This document shows, piece by piece, positions 1-6,830 of a DNA stretch of 13,731 nt; position 1 is the stretch's first letter; each line of letters begins with the position of its first letter. Under the pieces are notes generated by a model that was given only the letters and a program-made list of their open reading frames with translations, had not been told where the DNA came from and made no database searches. Source of the DNA: DASRJW01 sp964567755 (GTDB lineage Bacteria; Krumholzibacteriota; Krumholzibacteriia; G020349025); assembly GCA_964567755.1 (NCBI GenBank), contig CAZMNW010000030.1, forward strand, positions 1 through 13,731, in the 5' to 3' direction. Made by a program: the position numbers and the translations under genes.

Positions 1-26
1 CGACCACGGAATCGAAGAAAACATGA

Positions 27-2570
27 TCAGCTGACTGGACAACCGGACAGGAGGTAGGACAAGCTCAGCGCGCTACGCCACCGGGAACCAGGGGGGGAAA
101 GCTTCTGAAAAACCCGGGGGGAAAGGTCCTGAAAACCGACATAAGCGCGCTCTTCGGTCGTATTGGATCCGATCATCCACAGCGTCGCGAACCCGGCTTG
201 GGAAGCCGCGGCCTGGTTTAGCCAGTTGCGGAACCACGTGGCCTGATCGATCTTTTCGGAATCGATATTGATGCCGTTGGGCAAGAGCGGCCGGCCAGGT
301 GTGCCGTTCCCGTTGTCGTAGACGATCAGGTTGTAGCCTTGCGCTTGCTGCAGCGTCGCACGCCCTCCAATCTGGTTGTTGGTGTTTCCCATTCCGGTGT
401 GGTCGTAGGTATCGTATTGACCCCGGAACCCCAGCCGATCCAGTGCCCACATGAACGACGTGCGGTTGACGTCACCGCTACGCCGTCTGGAGTTGATGTT
501 CTGCACGTACAGGATGCAGTTCTGTTGCGACGAGGCGGCGAGCTGCGCCGGGGTCGGCGCGATGTCGCCCGTCGCATGCGCCGCGATATCCGCCAGGTAT
601 GAGGCAGCCCAGTTGATCTTCGGCAGGGCGCTAACCTCGAGCATACCGCCCGTGGCTGTTTGTGCATCCGCCACGCTGGCCGGCGGAGCGGCGAGACCCA
701 GCGGATCGGACGTGAAACCGCCACCATTGTCGGTCGCGGCCCAGAAGTAAACCAGCACGTCGCCGCCACGGAAGTAGGTGTCGTCGAGGTCGAGCAGGTA
801 GAAGCCCGCCAGGACGACCCCGGAGCTGCTGCGCACGCTGTCGGCGTTCAGTGTGAAGAAACCATTCGCTCCGACTGCATGCGGGGCCGGAGCCTTGCCC
901 ACGTGTGGCCCAGAGATGATGGCGCCGCTCCAGGTGACGGACGTCACGACCTTGCCACCCGGCCGCACACCCTGCACCGAGACCGTGATCGAGTCACCGA
1001 TCAACAAGTGCGGGCTGCTCCTGCCGATGCCGAGCTCGGCGCCCCTGGAGAACGGCGCAGTGCCGAAGCGGTCGGTCGTGGGCTCGAACTTTGGACCGAC
1101 GTGGACGCCGCTGTCGTCGACGCCCGAAAATGCGTCCTGCGCTTGCGACCGCGCGTCGATGCCTTCGCTGATTACCGGGCCGGAGAGGATCCGACGTCCG
1201 ATGCGCGTGCGATCCAGGTACGGTCCAGGACCGGGTCGGAAAGGCACCGGCGGCCCGGCGCCGGCGATGGACTGCCAGTCCGTCACCCGATGACGGATCT
1301 GAATGTCCTCCACGGCAGGATCGAACCATGGCGTCATGTCGAACGTCAGCGTCTGCCAGGCGAATAACGACAGCGAGTTGTGTTGGGACACGTGTCCCCA
1401 GTTGCGGAGACAGATGTTGTCGCGTCCACGCACCGACCAGCTCTGCACGATGCGGCTCTGGCTGAAGAAGTTCCCCGGGAATCGCCGGAACTGGATGACG
1501 GTGCCGGCGGCCGCAGGCGTGCTCGCCAAACTCACCCACGGGCTCGAGATCCGGTCGTCGAGCCAGTTGCGGATGACGTAGCCGCCGGGCCCGAATGACA
1601 TGCTCGGATCGTTGAACAGTGTCGGCGTGGTGTCGTCGGTCCACAACCAGGCGCACGTCCTGTTCTCGGTACAGGCATCGTTATCGGTCACGTGGGGAAA
1701 GAGGCGGGCCCAAGTCCCGAAGGGTGCGCTGTCCTGGATGTTCAGCGCCGCGGCTCCCGGGCCCAAGTCGTCCAACAAACCGTCTTCGAAATCCTCCGTC
1801 CGGCCGCCCAATCCGTCGACGATCACGATGTTGTCGACGACCGCGCCTTCGCCGATGCTGCTCGGCTGCTCGCCGTCGCACGGGCTGAAGCCGCCGTCTG
1901 AGAAGAAGGCGATGTAGACGCAGTGGGTGCTGGGGCCGTGATCGGTCAGCGCATGGCTGTTCCATTCGCCGTTCGTGAGCGAACCGTCGGCCAGCGCTTC
2001 GAGCTCACGGTACGAGGCTGCCACCTGGCTCGGGCGCGTGTCGAAGTCGACACGCGCGAACGAGGCGCAGGCGGAATCGGACTCGATCTGCAGGAAGTCG
2101 AAGCCGGCTTCGCTGTCGACAATGAAGTCGAGCGACACGGTCGCGGCGCCGGTGTATTCGGCCCGGATCCCCTGGTACCAATCGTTGGCGTAGCCGTCGG
2201 CGCCGGCGCAGCAGGCGTTGTCGTGGTAACCGACAGCGAGGGAATTGCCCGCCATCCCCGTCGTCGTCGTGAACTCTGTCTCGATGTGCCAGTAGGAGAT
2301 GCCGTCGTTCAGGATGTAGCCATCCACATGTTCCCAGTCGGTCTCGTCGCATGGGGCGCCGGTATCGAACGACCAATCGGCGATCCATGTCGTGTCCTGC
2401 AGCGCCTTCTGCGGTGCCGGGCTCGTGCCGTCCACGTCGCCGACGACATCGACTTCGGCTTCTGGCTCGACGATTTCGTGGGCTGGATCCTGCGGGCGCG
2501 CGAGGACGAGTCCTGCGAATAGCGACAAGCTCGCCAAACTCGAACAAACAAATCCCCAATGTCGTTGCAT
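27..2570 (-). CDS. large secreted protein, C-terminus truncated by IS21 insertion
   Basis: I do not recognise a precise family. The start at 2570 (MQRHWGFV...) is chosen because GGGGGGAG lies just upstream and a signal peptide follows at once (hydrophobic to about residue 24, then RPQD). The 847-residue product has an acidic linker, then a Cys-rich, Asp/Gly-rich beta-sandwich-like region (about 60-260, roughly nine Cys). A second beta-rich segment follows (about 260-480), then an Ig-like stretch (about 530-640). The last native segment (about 660-809) looks alpha/beta, with hydrophobic strands such as CILYVQNI and YNLIVYDNGNG. Similar layouts occur in large exported proteins of FCB-type bacteria. 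Native coding stops at the IS junction (141/142). The final 38 residues, beginning in a Tyr codon split by the junction, come from IS sequence and include FQDLSP and FQKLSP. Any C-terminal sorting domain, as the M28 gene here has, would be lost, so function is doubtful. An upstream ATG at 2678 is in frame but lies before the RBS and signal peptide. Confidence 0.75.
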   Translation of the reverse strand: MQRHWGFVCSSLASLSLFAGLVLARPQDPAHEIVEPEAEVDVVGDVDGTSPAPQKALQDTTWIADWSFDTGAPCDETDWEHVDGYILNDGISYWHIETEFTTTTGMAGNSLAVGYHDNACCAGADGYANDWYQGIRAEYTGAATVSLDFIVDSEAGFDFLQIESDSACASFARVDFDTRPSQVAASYRELEALADGSLTNGEWNSHALTDHGPSTHCVYIAFFSDGGFSPCDGEQPSSIGEGAVVDNIVIVDGLGGRTEDFEDGLLDDLGPGAAALNIQDSAPFGTWARLFPHVTDNDACTENRTCAWLWTDDTTPTLFNDPSMSFGPGGYVIRNWLDDRISSPWVSLASTPAAAGTVIQFRRFPGNFFSQSRIVQSWSVRGRDNICLRNWGHVSQHNSLSLFAWQTLTFDMTPWFDPAVEDIQIRHRVTDWQSIAGAGPPVPFRPGPGPYLDRTRIGRRILSGPVISEGIDARSQAQDAFSGVDDSGVHVGPKFEPTTDRFGTAPFSRGAELGIGRSSPHLLIGDSITVSVQGVRPGGKVVTSVTWSGAIISGPHVGKAPAPHAVGANGFFTLNADSVRSSSGVVLAGFYLLDLDDTYFRGGDVLVYFWAATDNGGGFTSDPLGLAAPPASVADAQTATGGMLEVSALPKINWAASYLADIAAHATGDIAPTPAQLAASSQQNCILYVQNINSRRRSGDVNRTSFMWALDRLGFRGQYDTYDHTGMGNTNNQIGGRATLQQAQGYNLIVYDNGNGTPGRPLLPNGINIDSEKIDQATWFRNWLNQAAASQAGFATLWMIGSNTTEERAYVGFQDLSPRVFQKLSPPGSRWRSALSLSYLLSGCPVS
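91..112 (-). repeat. IS21 subterminal repeat, copy 2 (right end)
   Basis: A variant of the same unit: on the minus strand TTTTTCAG is followed by AAGCTTTC and a C-run. It starts 24 bp inside copy 1, so the two are in the same reading frame of the interrupted gene and encode FQDLSP and FQKLSP in its chimeric tail. Confidence 0.75.
116..135 (-). repeat. IS21 terminal/subterminal repeat, copy 1 (right end)
   Basis: On the minus strand this reads TTTTCAGGACCTTTCCCCCC. It overlaps the terminal inverted repeat, and the identical 20-mer occurs on the plus strand at 13576-13595. It is probably a transposase-binding site. Confidence 0.8.
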
Positions 2571-2680
2571 GTTCTCCCCCCCAAGCATGGAAAGCGGATG
2601 CTCTCCAATCCGAGAACAAGCTTTGGTGGCGGGAGCTGTCGCAGGAGTAGGAGTGGAGGATCCCGCGCACGTCGGCAAGG

Positions 2681-2686
2681 ATTATA
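2681..2686 (-). promoter_or_regulatory. possible -10 element for the secreted-protein gene
   Basis: A perfect TATAAT on the minus strand, about 110 bp upstream of the start at 2570, in the gap after the membrane-protein gene. No good -35 hexamer sits at 16-18 bp, so this is only a candidate. Confidence 0.3.
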
Positions 2687-2719
2687 CGCCGTGTCCGATC
2701 GCGCTGCGAGCGCGGAGTC

Positions 2720-3901
2720 TCACCTCGACGTGGCAGCGCGGCTGGACGCGCCGGCGAGGGAAGCAAGCTCGGTGCGGCGCTTGCGCTCGGCCTGGGTGAG
2801 GAAACCGATGGCGACGAAGATGAAGAAAAGCGCGAGCCAATCGTCTGCGGCCGGGAATGGTCCGCCCCAGACCCAATGGAAGAGGAGCGTGGCGGTCGTA
2901 CCGGCCACGAGCGATGTGAGCCGGTTCACCAGCCCGGCGAAGGTCGCGGTGCGGCCCTTGAACATGAAGATGAAGACGGAGAAAAAGGACAGGATCCCGA
3001 ATGGGAGCCCGGAAACGAGCGCCGCACTCCATTGGGGATGTGGCTTCGCGACGGCATCCTGGAACATCTGGATCTGTTTCACCCCTGGTGCGGGTACCGC
3101 CAGCAGCACCGCTGCCGCGATCACCATGGTGCCGAAAGCTGCGATTTGTTCGATGGCGAAGAACGCCTTGTTGTCCAGCTTCTGGTCCTTGGCGCGCGTG
3201 TTCTTGTAGTAGTTCATGATGTAGATGCGAATGGCATAGGCGAGGATGTAGCTGCCGAGAATGACCATCGCCGGTTTCGAGCGCAAGAACTCGAAGTTGT
3301 CGCGACCGTTGACGTCGAGCTGCATGCCGGCGGCGGCATCGATTCCGAGGCCCTGCAACCACTCCGCCACCGGGTTCACCAGCGACGGCGTCCAGAACAG
3401 CTTGGCGCCGACCGCCAGCATGGCGAAGAACACACCCCAGTTCTCTTCGGCGTAAACTTTCTTGTGCAGCAGGCCCTGGCGAATCTGGATGCTGTCCACG
3501 AGGCGCGACACCACGATGATGGCCCCGCGCATGATCACCATGGCGACGAGCACCGAGATGGGCAAGGTGTACATGAGGGTCGTGGTCGGGATCACGACGC
3601 CGGTGCAGATGCCCGAAGGCACGATGTAGAGGAGCTCGGCGGGCACGCGGCGCGCGCCGACGCGCACATGCTGGCGCGATTCGAGCCGGTACCATTGGCG
3701 GAGCAGCACGACCCCCAGCGCCACACCGGCGCCACTGATGGTGCTGTAGACGAGGTACTCGAGGCCGTTCATGCCGGGGAAGCCGGCGTCACTGCGACCA
3801 AGGAAATACTTCACCGCGACGCCGGTCAGCACGTACAAGAAGAAGTACCAGGAGCAGAGCTCGAGGAGCCGCCCGGTGCTGCCTTCGCTCGTCTTCCACA
3901 T
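2720..3901 (-). CDS. multi-pass inner-membrane protein, DMT/EamA-like putative transporter
   Basis: A 393-residue hydrophobic protein with about ten predicted membrane spans, near residues 15-33, 47-67, 90-112, 114-134, 155-172, 209-229, 246-270, 293-314, 319-341 and 353-372. The ten-span layout, the 'LPISVLVAMVIMRGAIIVVSR' type helix in the first half and the NRLTSLVAGT helix pair near the C-terminus resemble the drug/metabolite transporter superfamily, including nucleotide-sugar-like members. No substrate can be assigned. A charged loop with a KNTRAKDQKLDNK stretch sits mid-protein, and the C-terminal tail is basic (ERKRR). The start at 3901 (MWKTSEG) is preferred because GAGGGAG lies about 10 bases upstream; in-frame ATGs farther up (3958, 4060) would add a non-hydrophobic leader that runs into the divergent promoter region. 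The gene is divergent from the O-methyltransferase, with 143 bp between starts. The next gene on the same strand starts 150 bp after its stop. The DMT assignment is tentative; that it is a polytopic membrane protein is solid. Confidence 0.75.
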   Translation of the reverse strand: MWKTSEGSTGRLLELCSWYFFLYVLTGVAVKYFLGRSDAGFPGMNGLEYLVYSTISGAGVALGVVLLRQWYRLESRQHVRVGARRVPAELLYIVPSGICTGVVIPTTTLMYTLPISVLVAMVIMRGAIIVVSRLVDSIQIRQGLLHKKVYAEENWGVFFAMLAVGAKLFWTPSLVNPVAEWLQGLGIDAAAGMQLDVNGRDNFEFLRSKPAMVILGSYILAYAIRIYIMNYYKNTRAKDQKLDNKAFFAIEQIAAFGTMVIAAAVLLAVPAPGVKQIQMFQDAVAKPHPQWSAALVSGLPFGILSFFSVFIFMFKGRTATFAGLVNRLTSLVAGTTATLLFHWVWGGPFPAADDWLALFFIFVAIGFLTQAERKRRTELASLAGASSRAATSR

Positions 3902-4044
3902 GCAGGTCTCGCTCCCTCGGGTCTGCGGCGTCTGTGCGGTGGCTCGGTACCTTAGCATAACCGCGGCAGTGCACCTGTCGTGGAGTACAATGCCGTAAGT
4001 TGCGCCCAGATCGCCCGCATGAATCGAGCATCCAGGAGGGCCGT

Positions 4045-4695
4045 GTGTCGGAGAACCCAACGTTGGTCACTGCGGAACATTTCCGCTACTTGTCGGCACG
4101 CACGCGGCAGGAAGATGCATTCCTCCTCGACCTCAAAACAGCAGCCAGGGCCGCCGGAATTCCCGCCATCTGGATCTCCCCCGAACAGGGAAGCTTCATG
4201 CAGATCCTGTTGCGGGCGAGCCGGGCGCGCGAGGTGATCGAGGTCGGGACGCTCGCCGGTTACTCCGCCATTGTCATGGCGCGGGCCCTCGGGCCCGAGG
4301 GGCGCCTCAGGACCATCGAGCTCGAAACACGCAATGCCGAATTCGCCGAGGAGTGGATCGCACGCAGTGACGTGGCTGGACGTGTACATGTTTTACGAGG
4401 CAATGCCGCCGATGTCTTGCCGGGTCTCGCACGCCACTCCGCCGATGCGGCGTTTCTCGACGCCGACAAGTCCGGCTACAAGCTCTATCTCGAGGAAAGC
4501 ATGCGCATCGTCCGTCCAGGCGGCCTCATCATGGTGGACAATGCCTTCGCATTCGGTCAGCTCTTCGACGTCCAGCCCACCGATCGCGAAGTCGCGGCAA
4601 TTCGCGATTTCAACGATCATCTGGCGGCGCATCCCGGCATGCAGAGCATCATCGTGCCCGTGGGTGATGGTCTGTGGGTCGGCGTCAAGGTGTGA
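4045..4695 (+). CDS. SAM-dependent class I O-methyltransferase (CCoAOMT/methyltransferase-3 type)
   Basis: Predicted to move a methyl group from S-adenosylmethionine to a hydroxyl (catechol-like or phenolic) acceptor, as cation-dependent O-methyltransferases do. The 216-residue length is typical. Glycine-rich SAM motif I is EVIEVGTLAGYSA (about 63-75), with the acidic ribose-binding end of the next strand at IELE (91-94). The metal and catalytic region is FLDADKSGY (137-145), followed by MVDNAF (163-168). The C-terminus PVGDGLWVGVKV is the usual final beta hairpin. The GTG start at 4045 is preferred over an in-frame TTG at 4000 because AGGAGGG at 4034-4040 sits at ideal spacing. The gene is single: the next gene is convergent, with only 17 bp between stops. 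The true acceptor cannot be read from the sequence, and the neighbours give no biosynthetic context. Confidence 0.9.
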   Translation: MSENPTLVTAEHFRYLSARTRQEDAFLLDLKTAARAAGIPAIWISPEQGSFMQILLRASRAREVIEVGTLAGYSAIVMARALGPEGRLRTIELETRNAEFAEEWIARSDVAGRVHVLRGNAADVLPGLARHSADAAFLDADKSGYKLYLEESMRIVRPGGLIMVDNAFAFGQLFDVQPTDREVAAIRDFNDHLAAHPGMQSIIVPVGDGLWVGVKV

Positions 4696-4712
4696 AGCGC
4701 GAGGGCGGGTGT

Positions 4713-4916
4713 TCAGAGCGTCTCGACCTGAACCACTCCCAGGGTTCCCGGGGCGGCCCTGGTGCTCAGATCCAAGATCTCGATGCCGATGACGCGTCCC
4801 TGCTCGTCGTAATCGAGAAGGATACCGGGTTGAACTTCTTCCGACTCGGTCACGGTGCTTTCGTCGAGGCGCAGGTAGAGGGCGTCGTTTTCTCTATCGA
4901 TTCGGAGCCGCATCAT
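4713..4916 (-). CDS. DUF2283 family small protein (possible antitoxin partner)
   Basis: A 67-residue protein with the DUF2283 pattern: RIDRENDALYLRL at the N-terminus, then EEVQPGILLDYDEQGRVIGIEIL, a compact beta-strand fold. The family is small, widespread and of unproven function, and is often encoded beside DUF4258 proteins. It lies directly downstream of such a gene here, and the two overlap: the stop TGA of the upstream gene (4915-4913) is embedded in ATGATG. Two adjacent ATG codons are available, at 4916 and 4913. AGGAG upstream gives better spacing (5 bases) to the second, so the real start may be 4913. Translation is probably coupled to the upstream gene. The antitoxin role is inferred from gene order and size, not shown. 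Confidence 0.85.
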   Translation of the reverse strand: MMRLRIDRENDALYLRLDESTVTESEEVQPGILLDYDEQGRVIGIEILDLSTRAAPGTLGVVQVETL

Positions 4917-5164
4917 TTCTCCTGCGTTCGTCGTTGCGAGCGGCGATCGAAGAACAACGTGACGATGCGTTGACTTCTCGGGTTGACGATCACGTGGAGG
5001 ACGCGATTCGCGCGCTCGGGGATCGTCCTACCTAGGTGGATATTACCATCTGGGCCCGTCCATTGCTTGTCGGGCTCCTGGACGGCTTGCTCGACCCATG
5101 CCAGCTCGACCCGACGCTCCGCCAGCATGTCCAACGCATGCGTCGACCAACTCAGGCCGTTCAT
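4913..5164 (-). CDS. DUF4258 domain protein (possible toxin of a two-gene cassette)
   Basis: An 83-residue protein matching the DUF4258 pattern: WSTHALDMLAERRVELAWVEQAV (residues 6-28) is the helical start with the conserved His and Glu-Arg. A GPDGNIHLGR turn follows, and RVLHVIVNPRSQRIVTLFFDRR (54-75) is the paired C-terminal strand. DUF4258 shares a general fold with RelE/HigB-like small toxins, so with DUF2283 directly behind it the pair resembles a toxin-antitoxin unit. That role is inferred. The start at 5164 is set by where family similarity begins; no strong Shine-Dalgarno is seen, and an in-frame ATG at 5308 would add 48 residues without family resemblance. The 226 bp between this start and the next gene's stop (5391) hold no other gene or convincing promoter that I can see. 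Confidence 0.8.
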   Translation of the reverse strand: MNGLSWSTHALDMLAERRVELAWVEQAVQEPDKQWTGPDGNIHLGRTIPERANRVLHVIVNPRSQRIVTLFFDRRSQRRTQEK

Positions 5165-5390
5165 TCGGCAGCAATTTCCGGGAGAGCGAGCCGAGGTGTG
5201 GCGAATCCGGCATCGATTGTGCCAAGTCGTCGCAGAGAAACTTGCTTCGCCAGGAAAACGAAGTTGCGAGCCTCTGGCAGTTAGGCCATGTTCGATCGTC
5301 GCAGTCATGCGTCCTTATTGTGGGCGCGTGAAGAGCGATCTTTGTCGATTCTGTGAACGCTGATGATACTTCTCGTACTCGCAAGCGCGG

Positions 5391-6428
5391 TCAGCGCGGG
5401 GCGAGCGACAGGGCCTCTGGGTCGCAGGGGCAGTCGAGCGCTTTCAGGAACTCGATCAGGTCGCTTTTTTCCTCGGGCGTGAGCTTGCGATCCTCGAGCA
5501 GCGGATCGAGATGCGGGTTGGCGATGCCACCGCGGGCCATGATGTCCACGGCTTCTTCCAGCGTCGCGGCACTGCCGTCGTGGAAGTAGGGCGCGGACTG
5601 CGTCACGTCGCGCAAGGTCGGGGACTTGAAGGCGCCAGTGTCACGCGGGCTCTGGGTCACCTTGAAACGACCTGGATCGGGATTGGGCTTGCCGAGACCG
5701 ATCCCGACGTTGTGATAGGCAAGATCGGTGAATAGGTTGCCCAAGTGGCAAGCACCGCAGCTGGCCTTGTCGTAGAAGAGATCCTTGCCGCGCAGTGCGG
5801 CGGCACCGAGCGCCGTTTTGTCGCCACGGATGTGGCGGTCGTAGGCCGTGTCGGTGCACAAGATGGTGCGCATGTAAGCGGCGAGCGCCATCGTGACGGC
5901 ATCCACGGTCATGGGGCCGGCGAACACTTCCTGAAAGGCGCGCGCGTACTCGGGATCGTGCTGCAAGGCGCCGACGACGCTATCGGGCTTGGCGCCCATG
6001 TTGCCGCCCTTGAAGGCGGCGAGCGCTTGCTTCTCGAGGGACGGCGAACGGCCGTCCCAATACAGCGAATCGTGGTAGCCGACGTTCCACATCGTCGGCG
6101 CAGCGCGACCGATGTCCTTGCCGAAAGCTCCGATCGCGGTGGGCCGGCCATCGGTCAAGCCGTGCTCGCAGACGTGGCACGAGTAGCACGCCAGCTTGGC
6201 GTCTCCGGACAGTCGGGTGTCGAAGTAGAGCTTGCGGCCGAGCTCGACCTTGGCGAGCGTCATGGGATTGTCGGCTGGGATCGGCACGGGCTCGAAATCG
6301 CTCGGCACTTCCCATGGCATCTTCGCTGGCGCGGCGGTCTCCGTGTTGCCCTTGTCGTCGCTTTGCTCGGACCGACCGCATGCGACGAGCACGAGGAGAA
6401 GCAAGAGGGGCGGCAAGAGTCGCGACAT
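5391..6428 (-). CDS. lipoprotein diheme cytochrome c peroxidase (CcpA/MauG family)
   Basis: Predicted to reduce hydrogen peroxide to water in the periplasm using two covalently bound c-type hemes, or to act as a related MauG-like diheme enzyme. The 345-residue product starts with a lipoprotein signal (MSRLLPPLLLLLVLVAC), giving a lipidated Cys17, so it should be membrane-anchored. Heme motif 1 is CYSCH (81-85), followed by a typical GLTDGRP segment, and heme motif 2 is CGACH (224-228). The family signature KSPTLRDVTQSAPYFHDG (268-285) and the closing LTPEEKSDLIEFLKAL helix are present. The start at 6428 is backed by GGGAGGT upstream; an ATG at 6464 lies before this RBS. Unusual extra cysteines are C87 (two residues after heme 1), C191, and a C-terminal CPC (333-335). 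The gene is divergent from gatC, with 99 bp between starts. Family assignment is firm; peroxidase versus MauG-like activity is not decided. Confidence 0.93.
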   Translation of the reverse strand: MSRLLPPLLLLLVLVACGRSEQSDDKGNTETAAPAKMPWEVPSDFEPVPIPADNPMTLAKVELGRKLYFDTRLSGDAKLACYSCHVCEHGLTDGRPTAIGAFGKDIGRAAPTMWNVGYHDSLYWDGRSPSLEKQALAAFKGGNMGAKPDSVVGALQHDPEYARAFQEVFAGPMTVDAVTMALAAYMRTILCTDTAYDRHIRGDKTALGAAALRGKDLFYDKASCGACHLGNLFTDLAYHNVGIGLGKPNPDPGRFKVTQSPRDTGAFKSPTLRDVTQSAPYFHDGSAATLEEAVDIMARGGIANPHLDPLLEDRKLTPEEKSDLIEFLKALDCPCDPEALSLAPR

Positions 6429-6478
6429 GTTTCTCGACCTCCCGGCGGGGCACGACCAATCCATTCGGCGCGGAGCGT

Positions 6479-6508
6479 ATGTTACCCTGCGCCGACGGAC
6501 TCAGGCAA
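6479..6508 (-). promoter_or_regulatory. possible sigma70-type promoter for the peroxidase gene
   Basis: In the 99-bp divergent gap the minus strand reads TTGCCT (6508-6503), 18 bp, then TAACAT (6484-6479). Each hexamer matches the consensus only partly (4 of 6 for the -10), so this is a weak candidate. Confidence 0.3.
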
Positions 6509-6527
6509 AGCCGATGTGGGAGACGGG

Positions 6528-6830
6528 ATGGAGATCGACGACGAGGTCGTGCGCAAGCTCGAAACGCTGGCGGCGTTGCGCTTGGCACCAGAGGAGCGTG
6601 TGCGCCTGCGGCAGCAGCTGAGCCGCATCCTCGAGTACGTGCAGCAGCTCGAGGCGTTGGACGTGGACGGCGTGCCGCCGACGTCGCATGTGCTCGCCGA
6701 CCGGCAGGGATTGCGAGCGGATGAAGCTCGGCCGTCCCTGCCGCGCGACGAGATGTTGCGCAACGCGCCCGACGCACATGCCGGATTCTTCCGCGTGCCG
6801 CGTTTCGTCGGCGACGAGGAGAGCACTTAA
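6528..6830 (+). CDS. gatC: aspartyl/glutamyl-tRNA amidotransferase subunit C
   Basis: The small structural subunit that wraps around GatA and links it to GatB in the amidotransferase that converts Glu-tRNA(Gln) and/or Asp-tRNA(Asn) to the amidated forms. The 100-residue length is normal. Family features are the N-terminal helix pair (VVRKLETLAALRLAPEERVRL, then LSRILEYVQQLEALDVDGV), PTSHVL near residue 50, the LRADEARPSLPRDEMLRNAP stretch and the C-terminal FFRVPRFV strand. The ATG at 6528 follows GGGAGACGGG. Its TAA overlaps the gatA ATG by one base (TAATG), so translation is probably coupled. It heads the gatC-gatA-gatB operon. Confidence 0.95.
   Translation: MEIDDEVVRKLETLAALRLAPEERVRLRQQLSRILEYVQQLEALDVDGVPPTSHVLADRQGLRADEARPSLPRDEMLRNAPDAHAGFFRVPRFVGDEEST

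Larger units (their letters stand above)
1..141 (+). mobile_element. IS21-family element, right end (partial)
   Basis: This is the terminal part of an insertion sequence whose body lies left of the window. Its outer boundary is set by CTGAAAACCGACA at 129-141. The reverse complement of that, TGTCGGTTTTCAG, matches 12 of 13 bases with TGTCAGTTTTCAG at 13504-13516, the start of an IS21-family left end with istA just inside. IS21-family elements end in TG...CA and carry several subterminal transposase-binding repeats, and two such repeats are visible here (91-112 and 116-135). Short open tails in all three plus frames (stops at 24-26, 32-34 and 55-57) could be the last codons of istB, but I cannot choose among them. 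The junction at 141/142 falls inside the minus-strand secreted-protein gene. Assigning this as the right end relies on the absence of any istA start in 1-141 on the minus strand. Confidence 0.8.

Noticed and set aside
660..1367. Long plus-strand open frames opposite the large secreted-protein gene
   Set aside because: Arg/Ala/Pro-rich translations without motifs, lying antisense to a frame with a signal peptide and RBS; typical of high-GC shadow frames.
2700..2714. CGCGCT-GCG-AGCGCG hairpin after the membrane-protein gene as a terminator
   Set aside because: Only a 6-bp stem with no T-run in the direction of transcription.
2876..3955. A 359-codon plus-strand frame opposite the membrane-protein gene
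   Set aside because: His/Asp/Arg-rich composition mirrors the hydrophobic protein on the other strand and has no family pattern.
3986..3991. TACAAT as the -10 of the O-methyltransferase promoter
   Set aside because: The hexamer is fair, but the sequence 17 bp upstream is GC-rich with no -35 resemblance.
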